From FEN-1219 sp035548835 (GTDB taxonomy: Bacteria; Pseudomonadota; Gammaproteobacteria; Steroidobacterales; Rariloculaceae), in assembly GCA_035548835.1 (NCBI GenBank), contig DASZSB010000086.1, positions 32,801-96,800 of the forward strand: DNA of 64,000 nucleotides. Direction: 5' to 3'. Within the stretch, counting starts at the first letter, position 1; each line of letters starts with the position of its first letter. The notes under the pieces are model-generated. The model saw only the letters and a list, made by a program, of their open reading frames with translations, searched no databases and was not told where the DNA came from. Positions 24,510-33,091 of the stretch are shown one piece after another. A program made the position numbers and the translations under genes.

Positions 24510-25591
24510 GAGCGCGCCACCGCGATCGTGCTGCGGTCCTGCGGATCGACGCTCGCGTCCTGCCCGCCGACGGCGCGCGTCCACTGGCGTGCGTCGGCGC
24601 GGCACTCGGCGTCGTTCTCGGCGCAGGCCACCCACCAGTACTCGGAGTTCGGAGCGCGCGTGACCGAGAAGCTGTCCGTGTACGTGTACGTGCGGACCTC
24701 GGCGGCATCGCGCTGCGTGTAGCTCTTGCCGACGCGCGGGTCGCCGGCGGCGGCCAGAATGTCGCCGCGTTCCTCGGACGTGCTGCACACCCAGCGGCCG
24801 AGGTTGCGGCCGGTGCCCTGAGCGCAACCGAATACCACGAGCGGATCGCGGCAGGCGTTGATCAGGCCGACGTCGACCATCTCGCCGTAGTTGTAGACCG
24901 CGTCCTGTCGCACGCACTGATTGCGCGGACCGTACGCTGCCGCCGAGCGGCGGCTCGCGGCGCGCGGCGGCTGGAATTCGATGCGTTCCTTGAAGACCTG
25001 CGGCGCGCGCGCGGGATCCTCGGCGTAGCGCCGGCGCTCGACGGCCGCGAGCGCGGCCGAATCGAAGACGCCGGCGGGCTCCGCCGCGACGACGTGCGCC
25101 TTCTCCACACGGCCCGCCGCGTTCACGGTGAACTCGACATCGACGTGGCCCCTGAGCTCGCGCAGCAGTGCGGACGCCGGGTAGACGGGCACCACCGCGA
25201 TCAGCGGCTTCAGGCCGGCGTTCGCGCCCTCGGCCGCGGCGGCCGGAGCCGCGGCGGGGGGCGGCGTACGGGTGGCGGGAGCGGCAGCGTTCGCGCCGTT
25301 GTCGCGACACACCTGGCAGCTCTGCACCAGGATCTTCGGATTCGCGGTCCGCGCGGGCCAGCTCTGGCGATCCTCGCCGTCGACCGCCACGGACACGAAC
25401 GGCTGGCCATCGACGAAGTAGTCGACGCGCGCGCATTGCGGCCGGTCGGTCTTGACCTCGAGGAAGCTGCCGTGCGCCGTGACGTTGGCGGTGCAGGTAT
25501 CGACCACGCTGGTGCAGTCGCAACGATACTGGGCGTGAGCCGCGCCGCCCGCGAGCAGCAGAGCGAGCGCGAAGGCATGCATACGATTCAT
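24503..25591 (-). CDS. Secreted protein with TonB C-terminal-like domain
   Basis: 362 residues. After a signal peptide (FALALLLAGGAAHAQ, cleavage about residue 20) comes a Cys-rich N-terminal region (RCDCTSVVDTC; QSCQVCRDNG), an Ala/Pro linker, then a TonB C-terminal domain (about 135-205, PVYPASALLRELRGHVDVEF with the VERRRY segment), then an unrelated C-terminal region of about 150 residues with more cysteines. It lacks a membrane anchor, so it is not a classical energy transducer. The ATG at 25591 is preceded by GGAG, which lies in a hairpin. Confidence 0.75.
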   Translation of the reverse strand: MNRMHAFALALLLAGGAAHAQYRCDCTSVVDTCTANVTAHGSFLEVKTDRPQCARVDYFVDGQPFVSVAVDGEDRQSWPARTANPKILVQSCQVCRDNGANAAAPATRTPPPAAAPAAAAEGANAGLKPLIAVVPVYPASALLRELRGHVDVEFTVNAAGRVEKAHVVAAEPAGVFDSAALAAVERRRYAEDPARAPQVFKERIEFQPPRAASRRSAAAYGPRNQCVRQDAVYNYGEMVDVGLINACRDPLVVFGCAQGTGRNLGRWVCSTSEERGDILAAAGDPRVGKSYTQRDAAEVRTYTYTDSFSVTRAPNSEYWWVACAENDAECRADARQWTRAVGGQDASVDPQDRSTIAVARSY

Positions 25592-25600
25592 GGCGGTGAG

Positions 25601-25632
25601 CTCCGCAGTCTTCTTCGAGAGACTTTGCGGAG
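25601..25632 (-). promoter_or_regulatory. Leader hairpin that hides the ribosome binding site of the TonB-domain gene
   Basis: On the plus strand CTCCGCA (25601-25607) pairs with TGCGGAG (25626-25632), extended by GTCT (25608-25611) and AGAC (25620-25623). On the minus-strand transcript the 3' arm contains the GGAG Shine-Dalgarno at 25604-25601, nine bases before the start codon, so folding would block ribosome access. Confidence 0.5.
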
Positions 25633-25734
25633 ATCTTAGCGGAATCGGCCCGCCGTGACCGCAGGGGTCGTTGCGATTATGTTCAATGACGGGCAACCGC
25701 GCGGCGCGCGGCTGCCGTCACAGGCATGCAGCCG

Positions 25735-26952
25735 CTACTGGACGAAGCGGATGCGCGTGAACGAGCGCTGCTCGATCAGGCGATTCATGAAGACGCGCGG
25801 CTCGAATTGCCACTGCTTCACGGCGTCCATGGCCTCGCGGCCGAACATGGCCTCGTTCGAGGAACCCGTCACGACGATGTCGTGCGTCTTGCCGTTGGTG
25901 CCGACGGTGAACTCGACGTCGACCCAGCCCTGCAGACCGCGCTCGATCGCACGCGCCGGATAGCTCGGCGCCACGTACGTCACGATCTTCAACGCCGAAG
26001 CCGGAACCGTCTTCGCGGACTCGCGCGCCACCTGGCGCTCGGTCAGCGCGCCGCGCGCCTTGCGCACGCCTTCCGCGTCGGCGCCGATCGACTCGGCCTC
26101 GTTGATCCAGACGGTGGCGGCCTCGTCGTCCTGCGCTTCCATCGACTGTGCCGCGCGCGCCAGCAGCTCGCGCGACAGCGTCGCGCGAGCGCGTTGCGTG
26201 AGCTCGCTGTCGCGACTCGTCGCGATCAGCACGCTCAGGTAGTGTTTTGCGCTCGTGTCGGCCGGCGTCAGCAATTGGCCCGCCGTCATGGCGGCATTGA
26301 AGCCGTCGCTGGCCTTCACGAGCGGATCCACCGCCGGCTTCGCCGGGGTCTGGGGCGCGACCTCGACGCGGGCGACCCTGGGTGTCTCCGCCGGTGCCTT
26401 CAGGCTCTCGGCCGGCGGCGGTTGGGGCGCAACCTCGGGCCAGATCTTCGCGCCGAGCGCCTTCGCACCCGCGTGCGAGGGCAGCACCGCGCGAATGCGC
26501 TCGACCATGCGCCGCGCGTCGTCGAACCGGCCCTGCTCGAGCGCTGTCTCGCCGCGGCGCACGAGATCGTCGGCGACTTTCGTGAGCCCTGCCACCGCGT
26601 CGGCGTTGTTGGGCTCGGCCTTGACGGCGCGCGCGTACAACGTCCACGCGCTGTACTCCTCGGGCTCCACGAGCATGCCGGCCTCGTACGCGAGCTGCGC
26701 CATGCGCAGCGGGTTATCGAGCGCAGCGTCGCCGGCGGCCGCGTCGTCCGCGGGCGGCGGCGGCGCCCCGCCGTCGGCCATCGCGAGCGTGACCGGTGCC
26801 GTCGTCGGGTGTGCCTGCGGAGGCGCCTCGCCGGAGCCCGCCCACGGCTTCATGATCGCGAGCCAGGCAGCGCCGACCGCCGCCACTGCGCCGCCCGCGA
26901 CCCACAGCAGAATGTCACCCTGATTCCCGGCGGTCTTTCGCGGTGCGCTCAT
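25735..26952 (-). CDS. Membrane-anchored protein with TonB C-terminal domain
   Basis: 405 residues. An N-terminal membrane helix (LLWVAGGAVAAVGAAWLAIM, about 15-34) precedes a Pro-rich periplasmic linker, a helical TPR-like middle (ARAVKAEPNNADAVAGLTKV onward, about 100-160; and 215-315), and a TonB C-terminal domain at the end (APSYPARAIERGLQGWVDVE to FEPRVFMNRLIEQ). The overall plan is that of energy transducers that reach the outer membrane, with an unusually long helical middle. It overlaps the response regulator gene by ATGA, so it belongs to the sensor kinase operon. Confidence 0.82.
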   Translation of the reverse strand: MSAPRKTAGNQGDILLWVAGGAVAAVGAAWLAIMKPWAGSGEAPPQAHPTTAPVTLAMADGGAPPPPADDAAAGDAALDNPLRMAQLAYEAGMLVEPEEYSAWTLYARAVKAEPNNADAVAGLTKVADDLVRRGETALEQGRFDDARRMVERIRAVLPSHAGAKALGAKIWPEVAPQPPPAESLKAPAETPRVARVEVAPQTPAKPAVDPLVKASDGFNAAMTAGQLLTPADTSAKHYLSVLIATSRDSELTQRARATLSRELLARAAQSMEAQDDEAATVWINEAESIGADAEGVRKARGALTERQVARESAKTVPASALKIVTYVAPSYPARAIERGLQGWVDVEFTVGTNGKTHDIVVTGSSNEAMFGREAMDAVKQWQFEPRVFMNRLIEQRSFTRIRFVQ

Positions 26953-28058
26953 GTGCTCGCCCATAGACGTGTCATGCTTTTGAGCTTCGCGAGCACGCCG
27001 TCCACGATGCCGGACTCGCTCGTCGGGCTGACATCGACTTCGTGACGCTTCACGAGCTCGGGATTCTTCAGCAGCAGCCGGTGATGCTGCAGTGCCGCCT
27101 GCAGGCTGATCGCGCAGCGGCCGGCGGACAGTGGTTTGCGCAGGAAGCGGAAGATCTGGCCGTGGTTGATGAGCCACACCATGTCGAGCACGTCGCGGTG
27201 CTGCGAGACAGCGATCGTCACGAGCTGCGGCAGATGTTCCTTGAGGCGCGCGGTCATCGACTGGATCGTGGCCTTGTCCTCGGACACGTCGGTCACGAGC
27301 ACGCCGGGGCGGTGCTCGGTCAGGATCTTCACGACCTGCACGATGTTGCCGGCCGAGTGCACCGGCAGCCGGCCGCGCACGGCCTTCTGCACCGTGTCGA
27401 TGACTTCGTTGTCGCTCGAGAACACGACGATGCCGAGACCCGTCGCGAGCCTGGGCTTGGCCGTGGCGTCCGCGCTCCGGACCGGCTTCGCGGCATCCGC
27501 GGGAGCGGCGAACGCCGGCTTCTCCATGATGTCGGTGCGCCCCGCGCGCGGCGACTCGATCTGTGCCGCCGCCGGACCGACCTCGCGGATCGTGTCGGCT
27601 TCCATGATGATCTCGAGCGTGTCGCCCGGGGACAGCTCGGCCTGCGGCTCGGGTGCGGGCGCCTCGCGCGCCAGCTTCGCCGCGAGCTCGATGGTCTCGC
27701 GCAGCTGCTTCGGCGCGCACGGCTTCGTCAGGAAGCGGAACACCTCGCTGTCGTTGATCGAGCCCTCCACGGCGTCGAGATCGGCGTAGCCCGTCAGCAG
27801 GATGCGCACGGTGCGCGGCGACAGGGTGCGCACCTGCGAGAGCACCTCGACGCCCGTCATCTTCGGCATCCGGTGATCGGCGACGATCACGTCGATGTCC
27901 TTGTTCCTGACGATGTCGAGCGCTTCGGCGCCGTGCGACGCGAGGTACAGGTCGAACTGGCGGCGGAACATGATCCGCATCGAGTTCAGCACGCGCTGCT
28001 CGTCGTCGACGAACAGCAGGCGGGGGCGGTCTGCGGTCTCTGCGGCTTCCAGGGACAC
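26949..28058 (-). CDS. Response regulator with two receiver domains, no output domain
   Basis: 369 residues. Receiver 1 (about 12-130) is complete: acidic pair Asp18-Asp19, phosphoacceptor Asp61 in VIVADHRMPKMTG, Thr in LLTGYAD and Lys in FRFLTKP. After a linker of roughly 80 residues, receiver 2 (about 205-325) is degenerate in the acidic pocket (SSDNE replaces the Asp pair) but keeps VLVTDVSEDK and FRFLRKP. No DNA-binding or enzymatic domain is present, so signalling must go through protein contact. GTG start at 28058, 3 bp after the kinase stop; overlaps the TonB-domain gene downstream. Confidence 0.87.
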   Translation of the reverse strand: MSLEAAETADRPRLLFVDDEQRVLNSMRIMFRRQFDLYLASHGAEALDIVRNKDIDVIVADHRMPKMTGVEVLSQVRTLSPRTVRILLTGYADLDAVEGSINDSEVFRFLTKPCAPKQLRETIELAAKLAREAPAPEPQAELSPGDTLEIIMEADTIREVGPAAAQIESPRAGRTDIMEKPAFAAPADAAKPVRSADATAKPRLATGLGIVVFSSDNEVIDTVQKAVRGRLPVHSAGNIVQVVKILTEHRPGVLVTDVSEDKATIQSMTARLKEHLPQLVTIAVSQHRDVLDMVWLINHGQIFRFLRKPLSAGRCAISLQAALQHHRLLLKNPELVKRHEVDVSPTSESGIVDGVLAKLKSMTRLWAST

Positions 28059-28061
28059 GGG

Positions 28062-29933
28062 TTACACCGCCTCCGCGAGAGGCGGCAGGCCGAAGTCGTC
28101 GTCCGCCTGTGCGGCGGGCTCGGGCTGCGGCATGGCCGCACCCGCGGGCCGCTTGATCGGCAGCACGACCGTGAAGGCCGAGCCCTTGCCGACTTCCGAT
28201 TCGACGAGCAGCTGGCCGTGGTGACTGCGGACGATCTCGTCGACGATGGACAGGCCGAGGCCGGTGCCGGTGCCGACTTCCTTCGTCGTGAAGAACGGGT
28301 CGCGAATGCGCCCCAGGTTCTCCTCCGGAATACCGCACCCCGTGTCCTCGATGCGAATGGCGACGTGGGCCGGCTCGTGCAGCTGCGTGGTGATCGTTAT
28401 CGTCCCCTGGGTTTCGATTGCCTGAGCGGCGTTCGTGATGATGTTCAGGAACACCTGGTTGATCTGCGAAGGCGAGCACTCGATCTCGGGAATCTGACCG
28501 TAGTGCTTCACGACGTTGGCCTTGTGCTTGATCACGTTCTTCGCGATCAGCAGCGTCTTGTCGAGCCCGCCGTTCACGTCGAAGCTCGCGATCGGCGCGC
28601 GGTCGAGGCGGCTGAAGTCCTTCAGGCTCTGCGCCATCTCGGTCAGGTCCACGAGCCCCGCGATGCTGTCGCGCGTGAGGTCCTGGATTTCCTCGACCGC
28701 GGCCTCGAGCTCCTCGTCCCGCAGCAGCGCCTTCACGTCCTTCAGGGCGTTCACGAAGTGCGTCTGATACGTGGTGCGGTCCTGGAAATCCTCCGACTTG
28801 ATCGAGAATGCGGCGGCGCTGCGCATGACGAACTCGCGCAGCGTGCCGAGGCGCTCCTGCACGAGCTCGGCGTTGTTCGTGAGGTACAGCAGCGGCGTGT
28901 TGATCTCGTGGCTGATGCCGGCCACCAGCTGACCGAGCGACGACATCTTCTCGGCCTGTACGAGCTGTACCTGCGATTCCTTCAGGTCGCCGAGCGCGCT
29001 GCTGAGCTCGTGCGTGCGCTCCGCGACGCGTTGCTCGAGCGATTCGTTGAGCACGGCGAGCTCCGTGTTCGCGGCGTTGATCTCGCGGTAGCTCGCGTGC
29101 AGGCGCAAAGCGACGAACGCGACGGCCACGAGCAGCACGACCGCGTACACGGCCAGCATGAGCCGGGCCTGGTCCACGCGCGTGACGGCGCTGGCGTACA
29201 GGTCCGCGGAGGCGGAGCCGAGCGCCGTCCCGAACTCGCCGATCGGCGCGCCGACGAGCTGCTTCAGCTTGCTGTCGATCAGGGTCTTGTTCTTCAGGAT
29301 GCTCGAGACCGCGGTCCGCAGCCGTTCCACGTCACCGGGCATCTGGTCCACGCGCGAGTCGCGGCCGAGCGTCACGAGCAGGCGTTCGAGCTCGTTGGGA
29401 CGCACCGACGCGTTCTGCCCGGCGTATCCCAGCGTCCCGACGACCAGCTGGAAGGTGTCGGTGGCCGCCCGGTCGAAGCCGGCGTCGCGCAGCTTCTGGA
29501 TCACGCCCGCGCCGGATTCGCGCAGGTACGCGACGCTGGCCGCGTACTCGGTCTCGTCATCGATCAGCTCGCCGGCGAGCGTCGTGGCGCTGGTGATGGT
29601 GCTGACGAACGTTTCGTGACTGTTCGCGAGCCGCGCTTCCTGGCCGGAGTTGCCGCGCAGGGCGAACAGCGCGGTGGGCAGCTGCGACGGCGCGGCCGTC
29701 ACACGCGTCAGCAGGGCGCGTGCGCCTTCACCCGGTGGCTGCTGCTCCTGCCATGCCTTCTCGAGCGCGCCGGCGAGCGAGCGGAAGTCCTCGTCGATAC
29801 GCTTCAAGTCCGCGTCGATCGTGTACTGCGCCACGTGCGTCTCGACCGGCAGCGGACGAGACTCGAGCGCAAGAGACACCAGCAGGGCCAGCGCCGCGAG
29901 CGCGAGGACGAGTGCGATGACTGCACGCTTCAT
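28062..29933 (-). CDS. Membrane sensor histidine kinase, DAHL-type sensor domain
   Basis: 623 residues from the ATG at 29933. Membrane helix 1 (ALVLALAALALLVSLAL), an all-helical periplasmic domain of about 225 residues of the double-helical-bundle (DAHL) type starting TIDADLKRIDEDFRSL, membrane helix 2 (MLAVYAVVLLVAVAFVALRL), a coiled coil with LNESLEQRVAERTHELS, then the phosphoacceptor His in LVAGISHEINTPLLYL and ATPase boxes NIITNAAQAIE, DTGCGIPEEN and GTGTGLGLSIV. It heads the kinase-regulator-TonB-domain operon. The signal sensed is unknown. Confidence 0.9.
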   Translation of the reverse strand: MKRAVIALVLALAALALLVSLALESRPLPVETHVAQYTIDADLKRIDEDFRSLAGALEKAWQEQQPPGEGARALLTRVTAAPSQLPTALFALRGNSGQEARLANSHETFVSTITSATTLAGELIDDETEYAASVAYLRESGAGVIQKLRDAGFDRAATDTFQLVVGTLGYAGQNASVRPNELERLLVTLGRDSRVDQMPGDVERLRTAVSSILKNKTLIDSKLKQLVGAPIGEFGTALGSASADLYASAVTRVDQARLMLAVYAVVLLVAVAFVALRLHASYREINAANTELAVLNESLEQRVAERTHELSSALGDLKESQVQLVQAEKMSSLGQLVAGISHEINTPLLYLTNNAELVQERLGTLREFVMRSAAAFSIKSEDFQDRTTYQTHFVNALKDVKALLRDEELEAAVEEIQDLTRDSIAGLVDLTEMAQSLKDFSRLDRAPIASFDVNGGLDKTLLIAKNVIKHKANVVKHYGQIPEIECSPSQINQVFLNIITNAAQAIETQGTITITTQLHEPAHVAIRIEDTGCGIPEENLGRIRDPFFTTKEVGTGTGLGLSIVDEIVRSHHGQLLVESEVGKGSAFTVVLPIKRPAGAAMPQPEPAAQADDDFGLPPLAEAV

Positions 29934-30176
29934 GGCCGACCGATTTACGTAATCGAGTGCTCGAACACTAGGCAAAAGGCCTGCCCGTTGCAGTGATAGG
30001 CTTCACAGAGGTGGGTGATCGTCGCCATGCGGCGACGTGCCGTTATGTCAGGCGCGCGCCGCGACGCCGGCGGGGGCGCTGCGGACCTGCCGGTGACGGC
30101 CGGACGGAGCGGGTGCCCTCGGCCCGCCGGCGCCCGCCCCGGCGAGCCGTGCCCCGCGGCCCACGAGTCCGTTATC

Positions 30177-31073
30177 ATGGCGCCGCTCCGCGTTACCGGA
30201 CTTGAAGCCGTGCAGCCCATCCAGCCCTTGAAACCGCTCCTCGAGCCCCCCGCGGCGATCGATGCCGATCGCGAGGCCGCGCTGGCCGAGCCGTCCGGCC
30301 GCTGGAAGAAGCTCTCGGCCGAGCTCCGCGGTCTCGTGGGCAAGGCCATCGGCGACTACCGCATGATCGAGGACGGCGACCGCGTGATGGTGTGCCTGTC
30401 CGGCGGCAAGGATTCGTACACGCTGCTCGACATGCTGCTGTCGCTGCAGCGCAAGGCGCCCGTGAGCTTCGAGCTCGTGGCCGTGAACCTCGACCAGAAG
30501 CAGCCCGGTTTCCCGGCGCACGTGCTGCCCGAGTACCTGACGGGGCTCGGCGTGGCGCACCGCGTCGTGACCGAGGATACGTATTCCATCGTCACGCGCG
30601 TGATCGAGCCCGGCAAGACGATGTGCGGACTCTGCTCGCGCCTGCGCCGTGGCATCCTGTATCGCGTGGCCGACGAGCTCGGCGCCACGAAGATCGCGCT
30701 CGGACACCATCGCGACGACATCGTCGAGACGCTGTTCCTGAACATGTTCTACGGCGCCCGCATGAAGGCCATGCCGCCGAAGTTGAAGAGCGACGATGGC
30801 AGGCACGTCGTGATCCGGCCGCTGGCCTACTGCGCCGAGCGCGACATCGCGCGCTATGCCCGCGGCCGCGAGTTCCCGATCATTCCGTGCAATCTCTGCG
30901 GCTCGCAGGACAACATGAAGCGCCGCGAGATCAAGGCCATGCTCGCGGCGTGGGAGCAGCAGGATCCGGGGCGCACGGAGCGACTGTTCCGCAGCCTGCA
31001 GAACGTCACGGCCTCGCACCTGGCCGACACCTCGCTGTTCGACTTCGAGAACCTCGCGGCGGCTGACGACTAG
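30177..31073 (+). CDS. ttcA: tRNA 2-thiocytidine(32) synthetase TtcA
   Basis: 298 residues. The PP-loop MVCLSGGKDSYTLLDMLL binds ATP; Cys-x-x-Cys in KTMCGLCSRLRRG and the third Cys in IIPCNLCGSQDNMKRR hold the [4Fe-4S] cluster used to thiolate C32 of some tRNAs. The N-terminal extension of about 45 residues before the conserved domain is Pro-rich; ATG 30177 or GTG 30210 are both possible starts and neither has a good ribosome binding site. It is divergent from the histidine kinase gene with about 240 bp between. Confidence 0.95.
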   Translation: MAPLRVTGLEAVQPIQPLKPLLEPPAAIDADREAALAEPSGRWKKLSAELRGLVGKAIGDYRMIEDGDRVMVCLSGGKDSYTLLDMLLSLQRKAPVSFELVAVNLDQKQPGFPAHVLPEYLTGLGVAHRVVTEDTYSIVTRVIEPGKTMCGLCSRLRRGILYRVADELGATKIALGHHRDDIVETLFLNMFYGARMKAMPPKLKSDDGRHVVIRPLAYCAERDIARYARGREFPIIPCNLCGSQDNMKRREIKAMLAAWEQQDPGRTERLFRSLQNVTASHLADTSLFDFENLAAADD

Positions 31074-31088
31074 CGCCGGATCGCGGGG

Positions 31089-32381
31089 CTACCCGACGAA
31101 CACGGCCGGCATCGGCAGTGCGGTGGGCTCGGGGTCGATCGCCACGAGCCGCTCGATGATCTCCGACACCTCGCGGGCGTTCGCGAGTCGCTGGCTCGTG
31201 TCTTTCGCCAGCAGCTTGTCGAGCAGGGTCTGGTAGATCGCAAGGTGCGCCGGCAGGCGTGGCACCGCGGCGTGACGATGCTGGTCGAGGATCGCGTCGG
31301 TGGTCTCGCCCGTGAAGGGCTTTTCGCCCGTGAGCATCTGATACAGCATGACGCCGAGCGCATAGAGATCCGTGCGCGCGTCGGTCGGCTCGCCGCGCGC
31401 CTGCTCGGGGCTGATGTAGTACGGCGTGCCGGCGATCGGCTGTGCCGCGGCGTTCGCCGCGTCGTCGATGTGCTGCGAGATGCCGAAATCGATCAGCGCG
31501 ACGGTGCCGTCGTCGCGCACCATGATGTTGCCGGGTTTCAGGTCCCGGTGAACGATGCCGGCCGTGTGGATGATCGACAGCGCGTGGGCGATCTCGGCCG
31601 CGTGCTTCAGCGCGACGTCGGGCGGCAGCGCCTGGGCAAGCTGCGTGCCGAGATGGCCGCGCGCGAAGTACTCCATGGCGATGTACGAGTATTGATTCGT
31701 CACGCGGAAGTCGTAGATCTCGGCCACGGCGCGATCGGCGATGTCGTACAGCAGCTTGAACTCCGTGACGAACCGGTCGAAGTTGTCGTCGCGTGACAGC
31801 GCGCCGCGGCCGCGGTGCAGCACTTTCAGCACGACCTCCTTGCCGCGTTCCGCGCTGAACGCCACATGGACGGACATGTTCTCCCGGCTCGCGAGGCAAC
31901 GGCGCATGTCGTAGCCGAACAGACGCACCATGCCGGATACGCCGCCGTCGCGGTTGCCGACCGGTCCCTTGCGCGTCAGCAGCGCGCGCTGCACGGCGCC
32001 GAGCACCTGCTCGCGGCCGAGCAACGCCTTCGGGATGTAGTCGTAGGCTCCCGACTTGATGGCCTGCACGGCCGTGTACTCGCTGCCCTTGGAGGTCAGC
32101 AGGATTACGGCCGGGTTGTTCGGGTCCGCGGCGATCGCGCGCAGCGCGCGCAGCGTGGGGTTGTCCGCCGTCCCGTCCGACGCGAAGTCGCAGCCGACGA
32201 GCAGGACGTCGAACGTCGGCAGCCGCGTGTGGTCGGCCAGCACGTCCGCGAGCGTGCCGCTCGTCGACTGTACCGACGCGCCTTCGAAGCCTTTGACGGC
32301 AAAGCGCAGCAGCGTCGAGCGGACCTTGGCGTCCGGCTCGACGATCAGGATGCGCGGCGCGTTGTTGGCGGGCTGCTCCAC
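31089..32381 (-). CDS. Receiver domain fused to a Ser/Thr protein kinase
   Basis: 430 residues from the GTG at 32381 (a TTG at 32399 is possible). Residues about 10-130 form a receiver domain (RILIVEPDAKVRSTL, VLLVGCDF with the acceptor Asp, ILLTSKGSEYTAVQAIKSGA). Residues about 155-400 form a Hanks-type kinase with EVVLKVLHRG (ATP Lys), IVHRDLKPGNIMV (catalytic loop), LIDFGISQH (metal-binding DFG) and the APE-like SPEQARG. No membrane segment, so cytoplasmic. This joins two-component input with Ser/Thr phosphorylation. It follows the SRPBCC gene on the same strand. Confidence 0.92.
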   Translation of the reverse strand: MEQPANNAPRILIVEPDAKVRSTLLRFAVKGFEGASVQSTSGTLADVLADHTRLPTFDVLLVGCDFASDGTADNPTLRALRAIAADPNNPAVILLTSKGSEYTAVQAIKSGAYDYIPKALLGREQVLGAVQRALLTRKGPVGNRDGGVSGMVRLFGYDMRRCLASRENMSVHVAFSAERGKEVVLKVLHRGRGALSRDDNFDRFVTEFKLLYDIADRAVAEIYDFRVTNQYSYIAMEYFARGHLGTQLAQALPPDVALKHAAEIAHALSIIHTAGIVHRDLKPGNIMVRDDGTVALIDFGISQHIDDAANAAAQPIAGTPYYISPEQARGEPTDARTDLYALGVMLYQMLTGEKPFTGETTDAILDQHRHAAVPRLPAHLAIYQTLLDKLLAKDTSQRLANAREVSEIIERLVAIDPEPTALPMPAVFVG

Positions 32382-32439
32382 AGCAGCGCAACGTAACAAA
32401 GGGGCCGCGATTCAGCGGTGACTCCGGTCACAGGCGCCC

Positions 32440-33081
32440 TCAGGGCGGCGCGCGACCGGCCGCTTCCGCGCGCGCGCGGACCGCCTGCATGACCTTCGGC
32501 AGGTCGCGTCGCAGCGTGGCGCGGACGAGGAATCGCGGGATCGGGAAGCCGGGGTCGAGCGCCAGGTCGTACACGAGCAGCGTGTGGCCGCCGGGCTGCG
32601 GCAGCAGCCACCAGGTGCCGTCCATATGCGCGATCGGACCGCTGACGCGGTGCACGTCGATGCGCGTGTAGGGAGTGTAGTCGAGCCTGAACACGTGCTC
32701 GAACGCGGGCACGAAGAAGATCGGCTTGATGACCTGCACGAACAGCTCCGCACGCCCGTTGTCGAGCACCTCGAGGCGGCGGCAGCTCTGTACGTTCGGC
32801 ACGTATTCCGGTGCTATCTGGCACGCCCGTAGCACGTCCCAGATGGCCTGCGGCGGGGCGGCGACGTCGATCGCGAGCTTGATCAGCACGATCTGCGGCC
32901 GCTCGGCGCGCTCCGTCAGCAGGAACACCATGCCGGAGGCCACGGCCTGGCGGTCGATCCAGGAGAGGTCCGGCTCCTCGGCGCGCGCCGCGGAAACGGC
33001 AAGCAGAACGAGTGCGGAGAGCGCCACGGCCCGCCTCCACCGTTGCACGATCGTGCCAGCGCGCGGCGGGGCGGTCGGCAT
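32440..33081 (-). CDS. SRPBCC (polyketide cyclase/START-like) exported protein
   Basis: 213 residues. A signal peptide or anchor (AVALSALVLLAVSAARAE, cleavage about residue 35) is followed by the SRPBCC fold: IDVAAPPQAIWDVLRACQIA, the strands around FVQVIKPIFFVPAFEHVF, GTWWLLPQPGGHTLLVYDL, and the long C-terminal helix. The domain holds hydrophobic ligands in other proteins; the ligand is unknown here. It starts 10 bp after the FAH-family gene stop. Confidence 0.82.
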   Translation of the reverse strand: MPTAPPRAGTIVQRWRRAVALSALVLLAVSAARAEEPDLSWIDRQAVASGMVFLLTERAERPQIVLIKLAIDVAAPPQAIWDVLRACQIAPEYVPNVQSCRRLEVLDNGRAELFVQVIKPIFFVPAFEHVFRLDYTPYTRIDVHRVSGPIAHMDGTWWLLPQPGGHTLLVYDLALDPGFPIPRFLVRATLRRDLPKVMQAVRARAEAAGRAPP

Positions 33082-33091
33082 CAGCGCGCGA

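Noticed and set aside
27042..29996. A 984-codon plus-strand frame opposite the response regulator and histidine kinase
   Set aside because: The minus-strand proteins carry all diagnostic motifs; the plus-strand frame is compositionally an antisense artefact.
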